From Hyalangium ruber (GTDB taxonomy: Bacteria; Myxococcota; Myxococcia; Myxococcales; Myxococcaceae), in assembly GCF_034259325.1 (NCBI RefSeq), contig NZ_JAXIVS010000010.1:1-64000 (forward strand): a stretch of 64,000 nucleotides of DNA, in the 5' to 3' direction. Position 1 is the first letter of the stretch. Every line of letters starts with the position of its first letter. The position numbers and the translations under genes were made by a program. This document shows positions 18,895 through 27,356 of this stretch, in pieces. The notes beneath the pieces were generated by a model. That model was given only the letters and a program-made list of their open reading frames with translations, did no database searches and was not told the DNA's origin.

Positions 18895-19278
18895 ATGCCA
18901 GGCCAAGGTAGATTCGTTATTGTGAATGCTACGGGAATCCCCATGTACGGTGTCATGCCGTACTTTCATTCGGGAAGCTTCCGGTTTCACGACCAGATTC
19001 CAGACTTGATCGGCGACCCTGCGTCTACTCCTACCATTAGTGCCCCTATACCTTTTACTTCAAACCCTGGTGTGTCCGACTATTGGTCCTTCCGCTTCAC
19101 TACGACTGCGTCTGGCGGACAGGCCTTTGCTCCTGCGGATAGCATTCATGTGGATTTCACAGATCAAGATGCCCATACAGGAGCCCCTGTCCTCTTGGTG
19201 ATCTATACCAACACTTGGTCGATCATCATGCCGTCCAGTGGCTCTAATGAGCACAATCGTTATGGGAAAGCCCCCTAG
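18895..19278 (+). CDS. Small unknown protein of AT-rich character
   Basis: 127 aa with no signal peptide, Cys or membrane segment. It is rich in Pro, Ser, Thr, Phe and aromatic strands (RFVIVNATGIPMYGV, DYWSFRFTTTASGG, APVLLVIYTNTWSIIM), suggesting an all-beta fold. The pattern of an N-terminal NATGIPMYGV strand and a central DYWSFRF distantly recalls small beta-sandwich proteins such as those annotated as up-regulated in Daf-2 or aegerolysin-like, but the match is by eye only. AGAGGTG precedes the ATG. Codon use is clearly AT-richer than its neighbours, which suggests recent transfer. Function unknown. Confidence 0.62.
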   Translation: MPGQGRFVIVNATGIPMYGVMPYFHSGSFRFHDQIPDLIGDPASTPTISAPIPFTSNPGVSDYWSFRFTTTASGGQAFAPADSIHVDFTDQDAHTGAPVLLVIYTNTWSIIMPSSGSNEHNRYGKAP

Positions 19279-19678
19279 TAATACCTGACCTGATGCGCGA
19301 CGGCCCCAATAGAGGGGCGCGGGAGTTGATGTCGCGCAGGCAGAGTGGGTAGTGACCGGTGCGCCGCAACAGCACGTCTTTGGAAGCGACCGTGTGACTG
19401 CACATCGGGCAACTCCTCCCAACGAGGGAACAAGCGACTCGGTTGACACCTGTGCCTATCCACCCGGCAGGTCGCTCCTTCGTCTGCCCTCTCGGTATAC
19501 TTCCTTGCGGCCTCCTAACTCCCACCAGGCAGTCAAGCCACCGCGCCCGCACGGAGCACCCAGCCCATCGCCCGCCCAGGCGTCGCTTGCGCCTTCAGGA
19601 GCCTGCTTTACGGTTGAGTCAGACGGGGACACGTCCCACGTGACGCGGCCTCCGTCGCACAGAGAGGAGGAAACCGTC
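19279..19678. other. Intergenic stretch upstream of hspA
   Basis: About 400 bases with no supported gene. A minus-strand frame (about 19300-19470) reads CPMCSHTV, then GHYPLCLRD, a CxxC pattern that could be a remnant of a zinc-binding protein, but it lacks a start and family support. The right half should hold the hspA promoter. I could not find a convincing heat-shock consensus. Confidence 0.4.
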
Positions 19679-20191
19679 ATGGCTGATCTATCGATTCGTC
19701 GTGGAAGTGGAAGCACGCCGCAGCGCAGCCGCGAGTGGGATCCCTTCCAGCAGATGCAGGAAATGATGAACTGGGATCCCATCGAGCTGATGAACCATCC
19801 CTGGTTCACCGGTCGTCAAGGGGCGGCGACGTTCTTGCCGGCCTTTGAAGTGAAGGAGACCAAGGACGCGTTCATCTTCAAGGCGGACCTGCCGGGCGTG
19901 GATGAGAAGGACATCGAGGTGACGCTCACCGGCGACCGCATCGTCGTGAGCGGCAAGCGTGAGAGCGAGAAGCGCGAGGAGTCCGATCGCTTCTATGCCT
20001 ACGAGCGCAGCTTCGGCTCGTTCAGCCGCGCGTTCACCCTTCCGGAGGGCGTGGATGGAGACAACGTCCAGGCCGACCTGAAGAGCGGCGTGCTGACGCT
20101 CACCCTGCCCAAGCGTCCCGAGGTGCAACCCAAGCGCATCAAGGTAGGGACCACCAGCACCGGGGAGAAGAAGGACCAGATCAAGGCCTAG
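19679..20191 (+). CDS. hspA: Hsp20/alpha-crystallin small heat-shock protein (SP21-like)
   Basis: 170 aa. An ATP-independent holdase chaperone that forms oligomers and keeps unfolding proteins soluble. It closely resembles SP21/HspA of Stigmatella aurantiaca, made during heat shock and fruiting: the N-terminus MADLSIRRGSG, WDPFQQMQEMMNWDP and the C-terminal LTLPKRPEVQPKRI are characteristic. The alpha-crystallin domain spans about 50-150 (FKADLPGVDEKDIEVTL, SFSRAFTLPEGVD, LKSGVLTLTLPK). Start ATG 19679 follows GAGAGGAGGAAA. A hairpin lies 26 bases after the stop. The open frame continues far upstream, but that part is not homologous. Confidence 0.95.
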   Translation: MADLSIRRGSGSTPQRSREWDPFQQMQEMMNWDPIELMNHPWFTGRQGAATFLPAFEVKETKDAFIFKADLPGVDEKDIEVTLTGDRIVVSGKRESEKREESDRFYAYERSFGSFSRAFTLPEGVDGDNVQADLKSGVLTLTLPKRPEVQPKRIKVGTTSTGEKKDQIKA

Positions 20192-20217
20192 TCCCGGGCG
20201 CCGGCAACTCAGGAGCT

Positions 20218-20240
20218 TGACCACCCACCCAGGGTGGTCA
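20218..20240 (+). terminator. Hairpin downstream of hspA
   Basis: Perfect 9-base arms TGACCACCC and GGGTGGTCA around a 5-base loop. No T-run follows, as is common in GC-rich genomes. It probably ends or stabilises the hspA transcript. Confidence 0.55.
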
Positions 20241-20301
20241 GGCCCCCATGAGCGCTGGGAGGATTTGCTCCCAGGCGTTCCCATTCAGTACAGGGGCAGG
20301 G

Positions 20302-22053
20302 ATGAACTTCCGCCCTCTCATCGCCCTGCTCGCCCTGCTGCCGCTCGCATGCGGGCCCGAGTCCACTCCCCTCCCGAGCGAGTCGCAGCCCGGAGGCCCC
20401 CTCGTCCTGGTGTTCTCGCCTGCCCCCAGCGTGGCGCTCCCGGCCTCGCAGAAGACGCTGCACATCTCTGGCCGGGTGAATTCCCTGGCGGGCCTGAGCG
20501 AGTTCTCCTGGCAGCTCGATGAGGAGGCCGCAACGCCCCTGGCGTTCGAGCCGGGCGCCGAGGAACACCCCTTCACCTTCACGATTCCCCTGTCAGAGGG
20601 AACTCACGTGCTGCGCCTGCGCGCGCTGGACAGTGCCGGACGCGTGGGCACGAGCACGCTGCGCGTCACCAGCGTGGGGCCACCCAAGGTGCAGGTGCTC
20701 TCCCCTGCGGCGGGACAGAGTGTCACCGTGCGGCGCGTGCGCGTGGAAGGCACCGCCACGGGTGACATGAAGCTGGCCTCCTTCACCTGGGCCCTCAACG
20801 GCGCTTCACCCCAGCCGCTGTCCGCCACGCCCGGGGCCTTCGCCTTCGAGGTGACGCCCCGGCCCGGCCCCAACACCCTGATCCTGCACGCCGTGGACGT
20901 GCTGGGCAACGAGACCGAACAGACGCGGAGCTTCCACTACGGCAGCCGCTCGGGCGGCGGCGGGCTGCACACCGGCGTGGTGCGCGATGGCCTCCTCTAC
21001 ACGTGGGGCCGCAACAACCGGGGCCAGATCGGCTGGGGCTCCGCGGTGACGACGGACCAGAAGCTGCCGGGCAAGGTGCCGGCCTTCACGGACGTGGCGG
21101 CCATGGCCTTCAACCAGAACAGCTCCCTGGCGCTGAAGCTGGACGGCACCGTGTGGGCCTGGGGCGAGAACGCGCAGGGACAGCTCGGCCTGGGCCCCGT
21201 GCCCCAGGCGGACGTGCCGCGCACCCCGGACCTCACCCCGCGCTTCAGCCCCACGCGCGTGCCGGGCCTGAGCGGCGCGGTGGCCCTCGGCCTGGGCTAC
21301 CGCCACGCCCTGGTGCTGTTCGAGGACGGCTCCGTGCGCGCCTTCGGAGACAACTCCGCCGGCCAGCTCGGAGACGGCACCCCCGGAGGCACCAAGGACT
21401 ACCCAGTGACGGTGGTGGGCCTGACGGACGTGGTGAAGGTGGTCGCCGGTTCCATGCACTCAGTGGCGCTCCAGGGCGACGGCACGGTGTGGGCATGGGG
21501 CCGCAACACGTACGGCAACCTCGGCCTGGGCACAGCCGACAGCGCCTCGCACCCCACGCCGACGCGGGTGCCGGGCCTGGCCAACGTGGTGGACATCGCC
21601 ACCGGCCGGGACCACGTGCTGGCGCTGCACGCGGATGGCACGGTCTCCTCCTGGGGCCTCGACGCCAGCGGCCAGCTCGGCACGGGCGAGGTGCTGCCCG
21701 ACGAGGAGAGCGCCGTGCCCATGCGGGTGAAGGGGCTCGCCGACGCGCGCGCCGTGTTCGCCAACGGGCTGATGAGCTACGCCTGGAGGGCCGACGGCTC
21801 GCTCGTCTCTTGGGGGCAGAACTTCAACGGCCAGCTCGGCAATGGCACCACCACGGACGCGCGCGAGCCCACGCCCTCGGTGGCCGGACTCAAGGGGCTC
21901 GTCACCGTGGCGCCGGGCGCCACGCACGTCGTCGCCTTCCGCGAAGACGGCGAGCTGTTCACCTGGGGGTGGAACTCGCGCGGCAGCCTCGGCCGGGACG
22001 ACCTGCTCGACAACTGGACCTACTCCGAGCCCATCCGCGTGACGCTGCCATGA
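20302..22053 (+). CDS. RCC1-repeat lipoprotein
   Basis: 583 aa. The signal peptide with lipobox LLPLAC predicts a lipid-anchored envelope or surface protein. Residues about 35-220 form two Ig-like modules (VFSPAPSVALPAS..., VQVLSPAAGQSVTV...). Residues about 225-583 contain at least seven RCC1 repeats forming a beta-propeller, each with a core such as DGTVWAWGENAQGQLGLG, DGSVRAFGDNSAGQLGDG or DGSLVSWGQNFNGQLGNG. Such propellers bind proteins or ligands; the partner is unknown. ATG 20302 was chosen for the signal peptide and the AGGGGCAGGG before it. It shares an ATGA overlap with the di-haem oxidoreductase, implying that the two work together. Confidence 0.88.
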   Translation: MNFRPLIALLALLPLACGPESTPLPSESQPGGPLVLVFSPAPSVALPASQKTLHISGRVNSLAGLSEFSWQLDEEAATPLAFEPGAEEHPFTFTIPLSEGTHVLRLRALDSAGRVGTSTLRVTSVGPPKVQVLSPAAGQSVTVRRVRVEGTATGDMKLASFTWALNGASPQPLSATPGAFAFEVTPRPGPNTLILHAVDVLGNETEQTRSFHYGSRSGGGGLHTGVVRDGLLYTWGRNNRGQIGWGSAVTTDQKLPGKVPAFTDVAAMAFNQNSSLALKLDGTVWAWGENAQGQLGLGPVPQADVPRTPDLTPRFSPTRVPGLSGAVALGLGYRHALVLFEDGSVRAFGDNSAGQLGDGTPGGTKDYPVTVVGLTDVVKVVAGSMHSVALQGDGTVWAWGRNTYGNLGLGTADSASHPTPTRVPGLANVVDIATGRDHVLALHADGTVSSWGLDASGQLGTGEVLPDEESAVPMRVKGLADARAVFANGLMSYAWRADGSLVSWGQNFNGQLGNGTTTDAREPTPSVAGLKGLVTVAPGATHVVAFREDGELFTWGWNSRGSLGRDDLLDNWTYSEPIRVTLP

Positions 22054-23489
22054 GTGGACGAACGCTGGCGCTGCTGGCGCTGCTGCTCTCCGCCAACGCC
22101 TGCCAGTCCTCGGAGGAGCCGACGCCCTCTCCGCTCCCGCCAGAGCCCGCATCGCCGCAAGAGCCCCGCCATGACGTCGTCGAGCCGGGCGAGGAGTCAC
22201 CGGGCGGCGCGGCGAGCGTGGCGGACACGGGCCCCGAGGCCTTCACCCGCCCGGTGGGCAACCTCTCCGTGGAGCGCCGCTCGGAGTTCCTCGTGGGCGA
22301 GGCCTTCTCCGAGGCGGACTGGTTCGCCGCGCCCCACGCGCGCGCGGACCGGGATGGGCTGGGGCCGCTCTTCAACGCTCCCTCCTGCGTGGCCTGCCAC
22401 GTGCGAAACGGACGAGGCGCGCCGCCGGGGCCGGGCGAGCCCGCGCTGTCGCTGCTGGTGCGGTTGAGCCTGCCCGGCGCGGACGCGCGCGGGGCGCCGA
22501 TCCCCGAGCCCACCTATGGAGACCAGGTACAGCCCCTGGCGGTGGCGAGTGTGCCTGGAGAGGCCCGGGTGGAGGTGCGCACCACGGAGCGCTCGGGCAC
22601 CTTCGCCGACGGCGAGCCCTACTCGCTCCTGGTCCCCGAGTACCGACTGGAGGCGCTGGCCTACGGCCCCCTGCACCCGGACACGCGCCTGTCCCCACGG
22701 GCGACGCCGCCCATGTTCGGGCTGGGACTGCTGGCCGCCATCCCCGAGGCAACGCTGCTGGAGTGGGCGGACCCCGAGGACGCGAACGGAGACGGAATCT
22801 CGGGGCGGCCCAACCGCGTGTGGAGCAAGCGACTGGGGCGCACGGTGCTGGGGCGCTTCGGCTGGAAGGCGAACCAACCGGACCTGGAGCACCAGAACGC
22901 CGGGGCGATGGCGGGAGACCTGGGCATCACTTCCCCGCTCTCGCCGGAGGAGCCCTGCACGGCGGCCCAGGCCGAGTGCCGCGCGGCGCCCAACGGGGGC
23001 ACGCCGGAGCTGGACGCGCGCAAGCTGGAGGCGCTCACCTTCTATACGCACATGATTGGGGTGCCCGCGCGCCAGGGCGTGAACGCGCCAGCGGTGCTCC
23101 AGGGCAAGGCCGTGTTCCACCGGGTGGGGTGCGCGCGCTGTCACCGGCCCTCCATGGTGACGGGGACGCTGGAGGGCTACCCGGAGCTGTCCGGGCAGCG
23201 CGTGTGGCCCTACACGGATCTGCTGCTGCACGACCTGGGCGAGGCGCTGGCGGACGGGCGCGAGGACTCCGCGGCCTCGGGGCGGGAGTGGCGCACCCCG
23301 CCGCTGTGGGGCCTGGGGCGGACGGCGACCGTGAGCGGACACACGCGCCTGCTGCATGACGGTCGAGCGCGCACGGTGATGGAGGCCATCCTGTGGCACG
23401 GGGGCGAGGCCGAGTCCTCACAGGAGCAGGTGCTAGGCCTCTCCCAGGCCGAGCGCGCGGCGCTGCTCACCTTCCTCGAGTCGCTCTGA
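22050..23489 (+). CDS. Di-haem oxidoreductase (DHOR-like) lipoprotein
   Basis: 479 aa. The N-terminus has a signal peptide with LLLSANAC as a probable lipobox, then a Pro/Glu-rich spacer. Two covalent c-type haem sites are visible: CVACH at residues 113-117 and CARCH at 361-365. The segments NAPSCVACHVRNGRG, PMFGLGLLAAIPE, DANGDGISGRPNRVW, GRFGWKA and LHDLGEALADG are typical of the family formerly called thiol oxidoreductase/di-haem oxidoreductase. It should transfer electrons in the periplasm or at the cell surface. It is cotranslated with the RCC1 lipoprotein and runs convergently into the next kinase gene with only six bases between them. Confidence 0.88.
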   Translation: MSGRTLALLALLLSANACQSSEEPTPSPLPPEPASPQEPRHDVVEPGEESPGGAASVADTGPEAFTRPVGNLSVERRSEFLVGEAFSEADWFAAPHARADRDGLGPLFNAPSCVACHVRNGRGAPPGPGEPALSLLVRLSLPGADARGAPIPEPTYGDQVQPLAVASVPGEARVEVRTTERSGTFADGEPYSLLVPEYRLEALAYGPLHPDTRLSPRATPPMFGLGLLAAIPEATLLEWADPEDANGDGISGRPNRVWSKRLGRTVLGRFGWKANQPDLEHQNAGAMAGDLGITSPLSPEEPCTAAQAECRAAPNGGTPELDARKLEALTFYTHMIGVPARQGVNAPAVLQGKAVFHRVGCARCHRPSMVTGTLEGYPELSGQRVWPYTDLLLHDLGEALADGREDSAASGREWRTPPLWGLGRTATVSGHTRLLHDGRARTVMEAILWHGGEAESSQEQVLGLSQAERAALLTFLESL

Positions 23490-23495
23490 GGCCCG

Positions 23496-25469
23496 TCACG
23501 CCCGAATGCTGTGGACGGGGATGACGGCGGCCCCGCCCACGGGCAGGTGGACGCGGAAGGTGGAGCCCTCGCCGGGCACGCTGGCCACCGACACCACGCC
23601 ACCGTGCGCCTCGACGATGCTGCGCACCCGGTACAGCCCCAGCCCCAGCCCGCCGTAGTGGCGCGCGGACACGGCGCGCTCGAAGCGCTTGAACAGGCCC
23701 TCTAACCGCTCGGGGGCGATGCCGATGCCGTGGTCTCTCACCTGGAGCACCACCTCGTCCGGCTGGGACTCCAGCAACACCTCCACCGGCTTGCCGGGCC
23801 CGAACTTCACCGCGTTGGCCAGCAGGTGCCGAATCACCTGCGCCAGCCGCACCCGGTCCCACTTGCCCACCGTGCTCGGCAACGGGCTGAGCACCAGCTG
23901 GCACCCGGCGCGCAGGGCCTCCTGCTCGGAGCGGGCCACCGTCTCGCGCACCACCGAGGCCAGGTCCAGGTCCTCCAGCTCCAGCCGGGGGCCCTGGTTC
24001 TGAAGCTGGGACACATCCAGCAGCGTGTCCACCAGGCTGGCCAGCCGCCCCACCTGCCGGTCCGCCGCCTCCAGCACCTGCACCATGCGCTCGGGCGAGG
24101 AGGGCGTGTCCGCGCGCAGCGCCTGCGCCACGCCCTGCAGCCGCAGCCGCAGCGCCGTGAGCGGCGTGCGCAGCTCATGGGCGGCCACGGCGAGGAACTC
24201 ATCGCGCGTGCGCACCGCCTCCTGCGTCTCGCGGTACAGGCGCAGTTGCTCGGTGACGTCGCCGATGATGCCCGTCATCCGCACGGGCCGGCCCTCGGCG
24301 TCTCGCAGGGCGCGCCCACGGCTCACACAGGCACGATAGCCCCCGTTGGCGTGGCGCAGCCGGTAGGAGACGTCATACGGAATGTCCCGCTCCAGGTGCG
24401 CCGACAGGGCGTTGACCACCGCCTCCCGGTCATCGGGGTGCAGCCGCTCGACGAACACCTCATAGGTGCCCGGAGAGGAGGCGGCGGTGAGCCCGAGCAT
24501 CTCCAGCAGGCGCGGGCTGCACCAGAAGGACCGCCGACGCAGGTCCCAGTCCCACACCCCGTCATAGGAGCCGGCGATGATGAGCCGGTAGCGCTCCTCG
24601 CTCTCGCGGGCGGTGCGCTCGGCCTGGGCCAGCAGCCCCACCTGGCGCTCCAGCCGCCGCACCATGCCGAACAGGTGCTCCTCCACGGAGGGGCCCGCGT
24701 CGGAGAGCGAGGGGACCGAGCCGCCCAGGTGCAGCTCGCGCAGCAGCGCGGCGAGCAGCTCGTCTCCCTCCTGGGTGCGGCGCACGAAGGCGTTGGCGCC
24801 CACGTTCTGCGCCATGCGCAGGTCCAGCTCGTCCGGCGCCCCCACGTGCGTGAGGATGACCGGCACATGGGCCAGCCTCGGCTCCTTGCGCAGCGCCAGG
24901 CACATCCGGAAGCCGTCCATGCGCGGCATCAGCACATCACACACCACCACGTCCGGCTGCCGCCTGCGGGCCAGGTCCAACGCGGCCTGCCCGTCCCCCG
25001 CCGTCACCACGTCGAAGTGGAAGGGCGCCAGGGACAGCATGAGCAGCTTGCGCGAGACGGGGTCGTCATCGGCGATGAGGACGGTGGGGCGCCGCGCGCT
25101 CGGGGAGGCCTGGGCCTCGGGGGGCAGTATCACGCGAACCGCCTCCACCATGGCCCCCACCGAGAGCGGTCGCCCGAGGAAGATGGCCCGCAGGCCCTGG
25201 CGCACCAGCCGCTCCTGCTCCGCGGCCGAGGCCATGACGAGCAGGGGCACGCCCAGCGACTCCCAGGCGCGGCGCAGGGCGCCCTCGGGCACCAGCTCCT
25301 CCAGGGAAGTGCTCACCTCCAGCAGGACGACGTCCGGCCGGCGCGCCAGCGTGAGCAACGCCGCGACGGAGTCGGCTTCCTGGACGTGCCAGCCTTGGCT
25401 CTCGAGCGCGAGCGCCCGAAGGGTCCGGTCCTGTCCGGACCCGGCGATGAGGAGGATGAGAGGCTTCAT
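23496..25469 (-). CDS. Hybrid kinase: degenerate receiver, receiver, PAS, histidine kinase
   Basis: 657 aa, cytoplasmic. Residues 1-120 have a receiver-like fold but lack the acidic pocket (LILLIAGSGQDR), so this part is probably not phosphorylated. A complete receiver follows (about 128-245), with ADDDPVS and phospho-acceptor Asp178 in VVCDVLMPRMDG. The PAS domain is at about 285-405 (YDGVWDWDLRRRSFWCSP). HisKA carries His431 in VAAHELRTPLT, and the HATPase domain has LLANAVKFGPG, DHGIGIA and GLGLGLYRVRSIV. Receivers ahead of the kinase allow another kinase to tune its activity. No obvious ribosome site precedes the ATG. The partner is unknown. Confidence 0.9.
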   Translation of the reverse strand: MKPLILLIAGSGQDRTLRALALESQGWHVQEADSVAALLTLARRPDVVLLEVSTSLEELVPEGALRRAWESLGVPLLVMASAAEQERLVRQGLRAIFLGRPLSVGAMVEAVRVILPPEAQASPSARRPTVLIADDDPVSRKLLMLSLAPFHFDVVTAGDGQAALDLARRRQPDVVVCDVLMPRMDGFRMCLALRKEPRLAHVPVILTHVGAPDELDLRMAQNVGANAFVRRTQEGDELLAALLRELHLGGSVPSLSDAGPSVEEHLFGMVRRLERQVGLLAQAERTARESEERYRLIIAGSYDGVWDWDLRRRSFWCSPRLLEMLGLTAASSPGTYEVFVERLHPDDREAVVNALSAHLERDIPYDVSYRLRHANGGYRACVSRGRALRDAEGRPVRMTGIIGDVTEQLRLYRETQEAVRTRDEFLAVAAHELRTPLTALRLRLQGVAQALRADTPSSPERMVQVLEAADRQVGRLASLVDTLLDVSQLQNQGPRLELEDLDLASVVRETVARSEQEALRAGCQLVLSPLPSTVGKWDRVRLAQVIRHLLANAVKFGPGKPVEVLLESQPDEVVLQVRDHGIGIAPERLEGLFKRFERAVSARHYGGLGLGLYRVRSIVEAHGGVVSVASVPGEGSTFRVHLPVGGAAVIPVHSIRA

Positions 25470-25867
25470 TTACGGCGTGCGAGCACGGTGAGCGAGCAAG
25501 GGGTGAGCCCCTCTGGGGGGAAAAGGAATGAGGGCACTCGCAGTCTCGGCATCCCTCATTGCCAGTCAAGGCAACGTTCCGCCGGATGTTGAAAGTTGCA
25601 ACATCAATCGGAGGTGGGGAGCACCCGGTGGAGCCCCACTCCGTCCACCCGCTGGGCAAAGCACGAGCGAGCCACGGCCTGCCCTCCCTCAGAGGAAGGT
25701 CGGTCCAGGTGCGTCAACGTAACCACGGAATAATGAACAAAGGATTTACCTTAAGTGGCCGGGGATTTAGGCTTGATTCCGGGCCATGAAGTGCAAATAC
25801 ATGGGCCCACTGATTTTTCGCCCCCACCCATGCTGGGCCTAGGGGGGCCGCCTGGAGGCAATGACAC
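25470..25867. other. Intergenic control region between divergent kinase and glnA
   Basis: About 400 bases separate the divergent hybrid-kinase and glnA genes. No gene or RNA was recognised. A weak sigma-70-like pair, TTGATT at 25773-25778 and AATACA at 25796-25801 (17-base spacer), is a candidate glnA promoter. The flanks GGGCCATG (25781-25788) and CATGGGCCC (25800-25808) form an imperfect inverted repeat around it. GGAGGC at 25854-25859 serves as ribosome site for glnA. Confidence 0.35.
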
Positions 25868-27307
25868 ATGGAGACGAAGGGCCTGCGCGACTTCCTGGAG
25901 ATTCCGTACGACGAGCTGGAGGCGATGAACCTCCGCGTGAAGGAGCAGCGCCTTCGGCGTGAGTCTCCGGAGAAGGTACGGGATGAGCGCCTCAAGTACC
26001 TGACCGACGAGAAGCGCATCAAAGCGGTCACCGTGTGCTTCACCGATCTCGAGGGTCGGCTGCACATGCTGGACTACGACAAGAAGTTCCTGCTCAAGAG
26101 CGCCGACAACCTCACCTTCGACGGCTCGTCCATCCGCGGCTTCTCGGCGCAGGCCGAGAGCGACCTGCGGCTGAACATCGACTGGAGCGCCTTCTACTGG
26201 CTGCCCGCGGACATCTTCGGGCCGGGCAAGGTGCTGGTCTTCAGCGAGGTGCTCGAGCGCGACGGCACCCCGTACCACTCGGACATGCGCGGGCTGCTCA
26301 AGCGCGTGACCGAGCAGATGTTCCAGAAGGACGGCACGGTGTTCCACGCCGCGCCCGAAATCGAGGGCTTCCTCTTCAAGGGCCGCGACGCCGAGCGCCA
26401 CTACCACGAGACGGGCAAGTTCGAGTTCATCTCCACCGGCGGCTACTACCACTCGCTGCCGGGTGACATGCTGCGCAAGTTCATCGACACGGCGGCCGAG
26501 GCCCAGCGGGCCATGGGCTTCCAGAACGAGAAGGACCACCCGGAGGTCTCGCCCAGCCAGTTCGAGATCAACTTCTCGTACAGCGAGGCGCTCATCGCCG
26601 CCGACCAGATTCAGCTCTACAAGCTCTTGTGCCGCCAGGTGGCCGCGCAGATGGACCTGACGGCCAGCTTCCTGCCCAAGCCCGTCACCGGCGTGAACGG
26701 CAACGGCATGCACATGAACCTCTCCCTGTCCAAGGGCGGCCGCAACCTGTTCTACGACAAGAACGGGCAGGACGGGCTGAGCCAGATGGGCTGGGAGACC
26801 ATCGACCGCATCCTCAACAACGCCAACGACATCTGCCTGGTGCTCAACTCCAGCGTGAACGCCTACCGCCGGCTGGACCCGCACTACGAGGCGCCCAACC
26901 AGATCAAGGCCAGCCCCAACAACCGCGGCGCCATGGTGCGCATCCCGTTTGGCAACGAGCGCAGCGCCCGCATCGAGGTGCGCTCGGTGGCCCCGGACGC
27001 CAACCCGTACCTGGTGCTCTTCACGCTGCTGCGCACCGCGCAGGAGGGCCCCGTGCCGCAGGAGGACGCGGAGACCAAGCGCAGCCGCACCCGCTTCCTG
27101 CCGGACAACATCCTGGACGCGGTGCGCCTCTTCAAGGGCAGCCAGTTCGTGGCGCAGATTCTCGGGGAGAACGTGCAGAGCAAGTTCGCCGAGCTGAAGC
27201 TGGCCTCGGCCGAGCGCTGCCCCAAGCAGCTGGGCAGCCGGGTGAAGATCGCCGAGATTCAGTTCCACCACGAGGTGACCAACCAGCACCTCTGGAGCCT
27301 CTTCTAG
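25868..27307 (+). CDS. glnA: Glutamine synthetase, type I
   Basis: 479 aa, close to the usual length of about 470. It makes glutamine from glutamate, ammonia and ATP, the main entry of ammonium into metabolism. The beta-Grasp N-terminus ends in the DGSSIRGF signature. The catalytic part has EIEGFLF, the ATP-binding KPVTGVNGNGMHMN and NNRGAMVRIP. The NLYDLPP loop that carries the regulatory adenylylated Tyr in the enterobacterial type is not visible, so control by GlnE seems unlikely. A 50-residue helical N-terminal extension (about 1-45) is more than usual. It is followed after 23 bases by a Fur-family regulator gene. Confidence 0.95.
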   Translation: METKGLRDFLEIPYDELEAMNLRVKEQRLRRESPEKVRDERLKYLTDEKRIKAVTVCFTDLEGRLHMLDYDKKFLLKSADNLTFDGSSIRGFSAQAESDLRLNIDWSAFYWLPADIFGPGKVLVFSEVLERDGTPYHSDMRGLLKRVTEQMFQKDGTVFHAAPEIEGFLFKGRDAERHYHETGKFEFISTGGYYHSLPGDMLRKFIDTAAEAQRAMGFQNEKDHPEVSPSQFEINFSYSEALIAADQIQLYKLLCRQVAAQMDLTASFLPKPVTGVNGNGMHMNLSLSKGGRNLFYDKNGQDGLSQMGWETIDRILNNANDICLVLNSSVNAYRRLDPHYEAPNQIKASPNNRGAMVRIPFGNERSARIEVRSVAPDANPYLVLFTLLRTAQEGPVPQEDAETKRSRTRFLPDNILDAVRLFKGSQFVAQILGENVQSKFAELKLASAERCPKQLGSRVKIAEIQFHHEVTNQHLWSLF

Positions 27308-27321
27308 GATTCGGTTAAAGC

Positions 27322-27356
27322 GGGGGGAGCATGGGCTCCAAGAAGATGCTCCCCCC
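27322..27356 (+). promoter_or_regulatory. Hairpin enclosing the start of the Fur-family gene
   Basis: Perfect 11-base arms GGGGGGAGCAT (27322-27332) and ATGCTCCCCCC (27346-27356) with a 13-base loop. The left arm contains the ribosome site (GGGGGGAG) and most of ATG 27331; the right arm begins at an in-frame alternative ATG (27346). In RNA the fold would block translation initiation. It may also act as a terminator or processing signal after glnA. Confidence 0.6.

Noticed and set aside
19443-19448. Perfect TTGACA upstream of hspA
   Set aside because: No acceptable -10 element follows at 16-18 bases and it lies about 230 bases from the start.
19300-19470. Minus-strand CxxC frame suggesting a zinc-finger protein
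   Set aside because: No start, no family match and no ribosome site; probably chance or an unrecognisable remnant.
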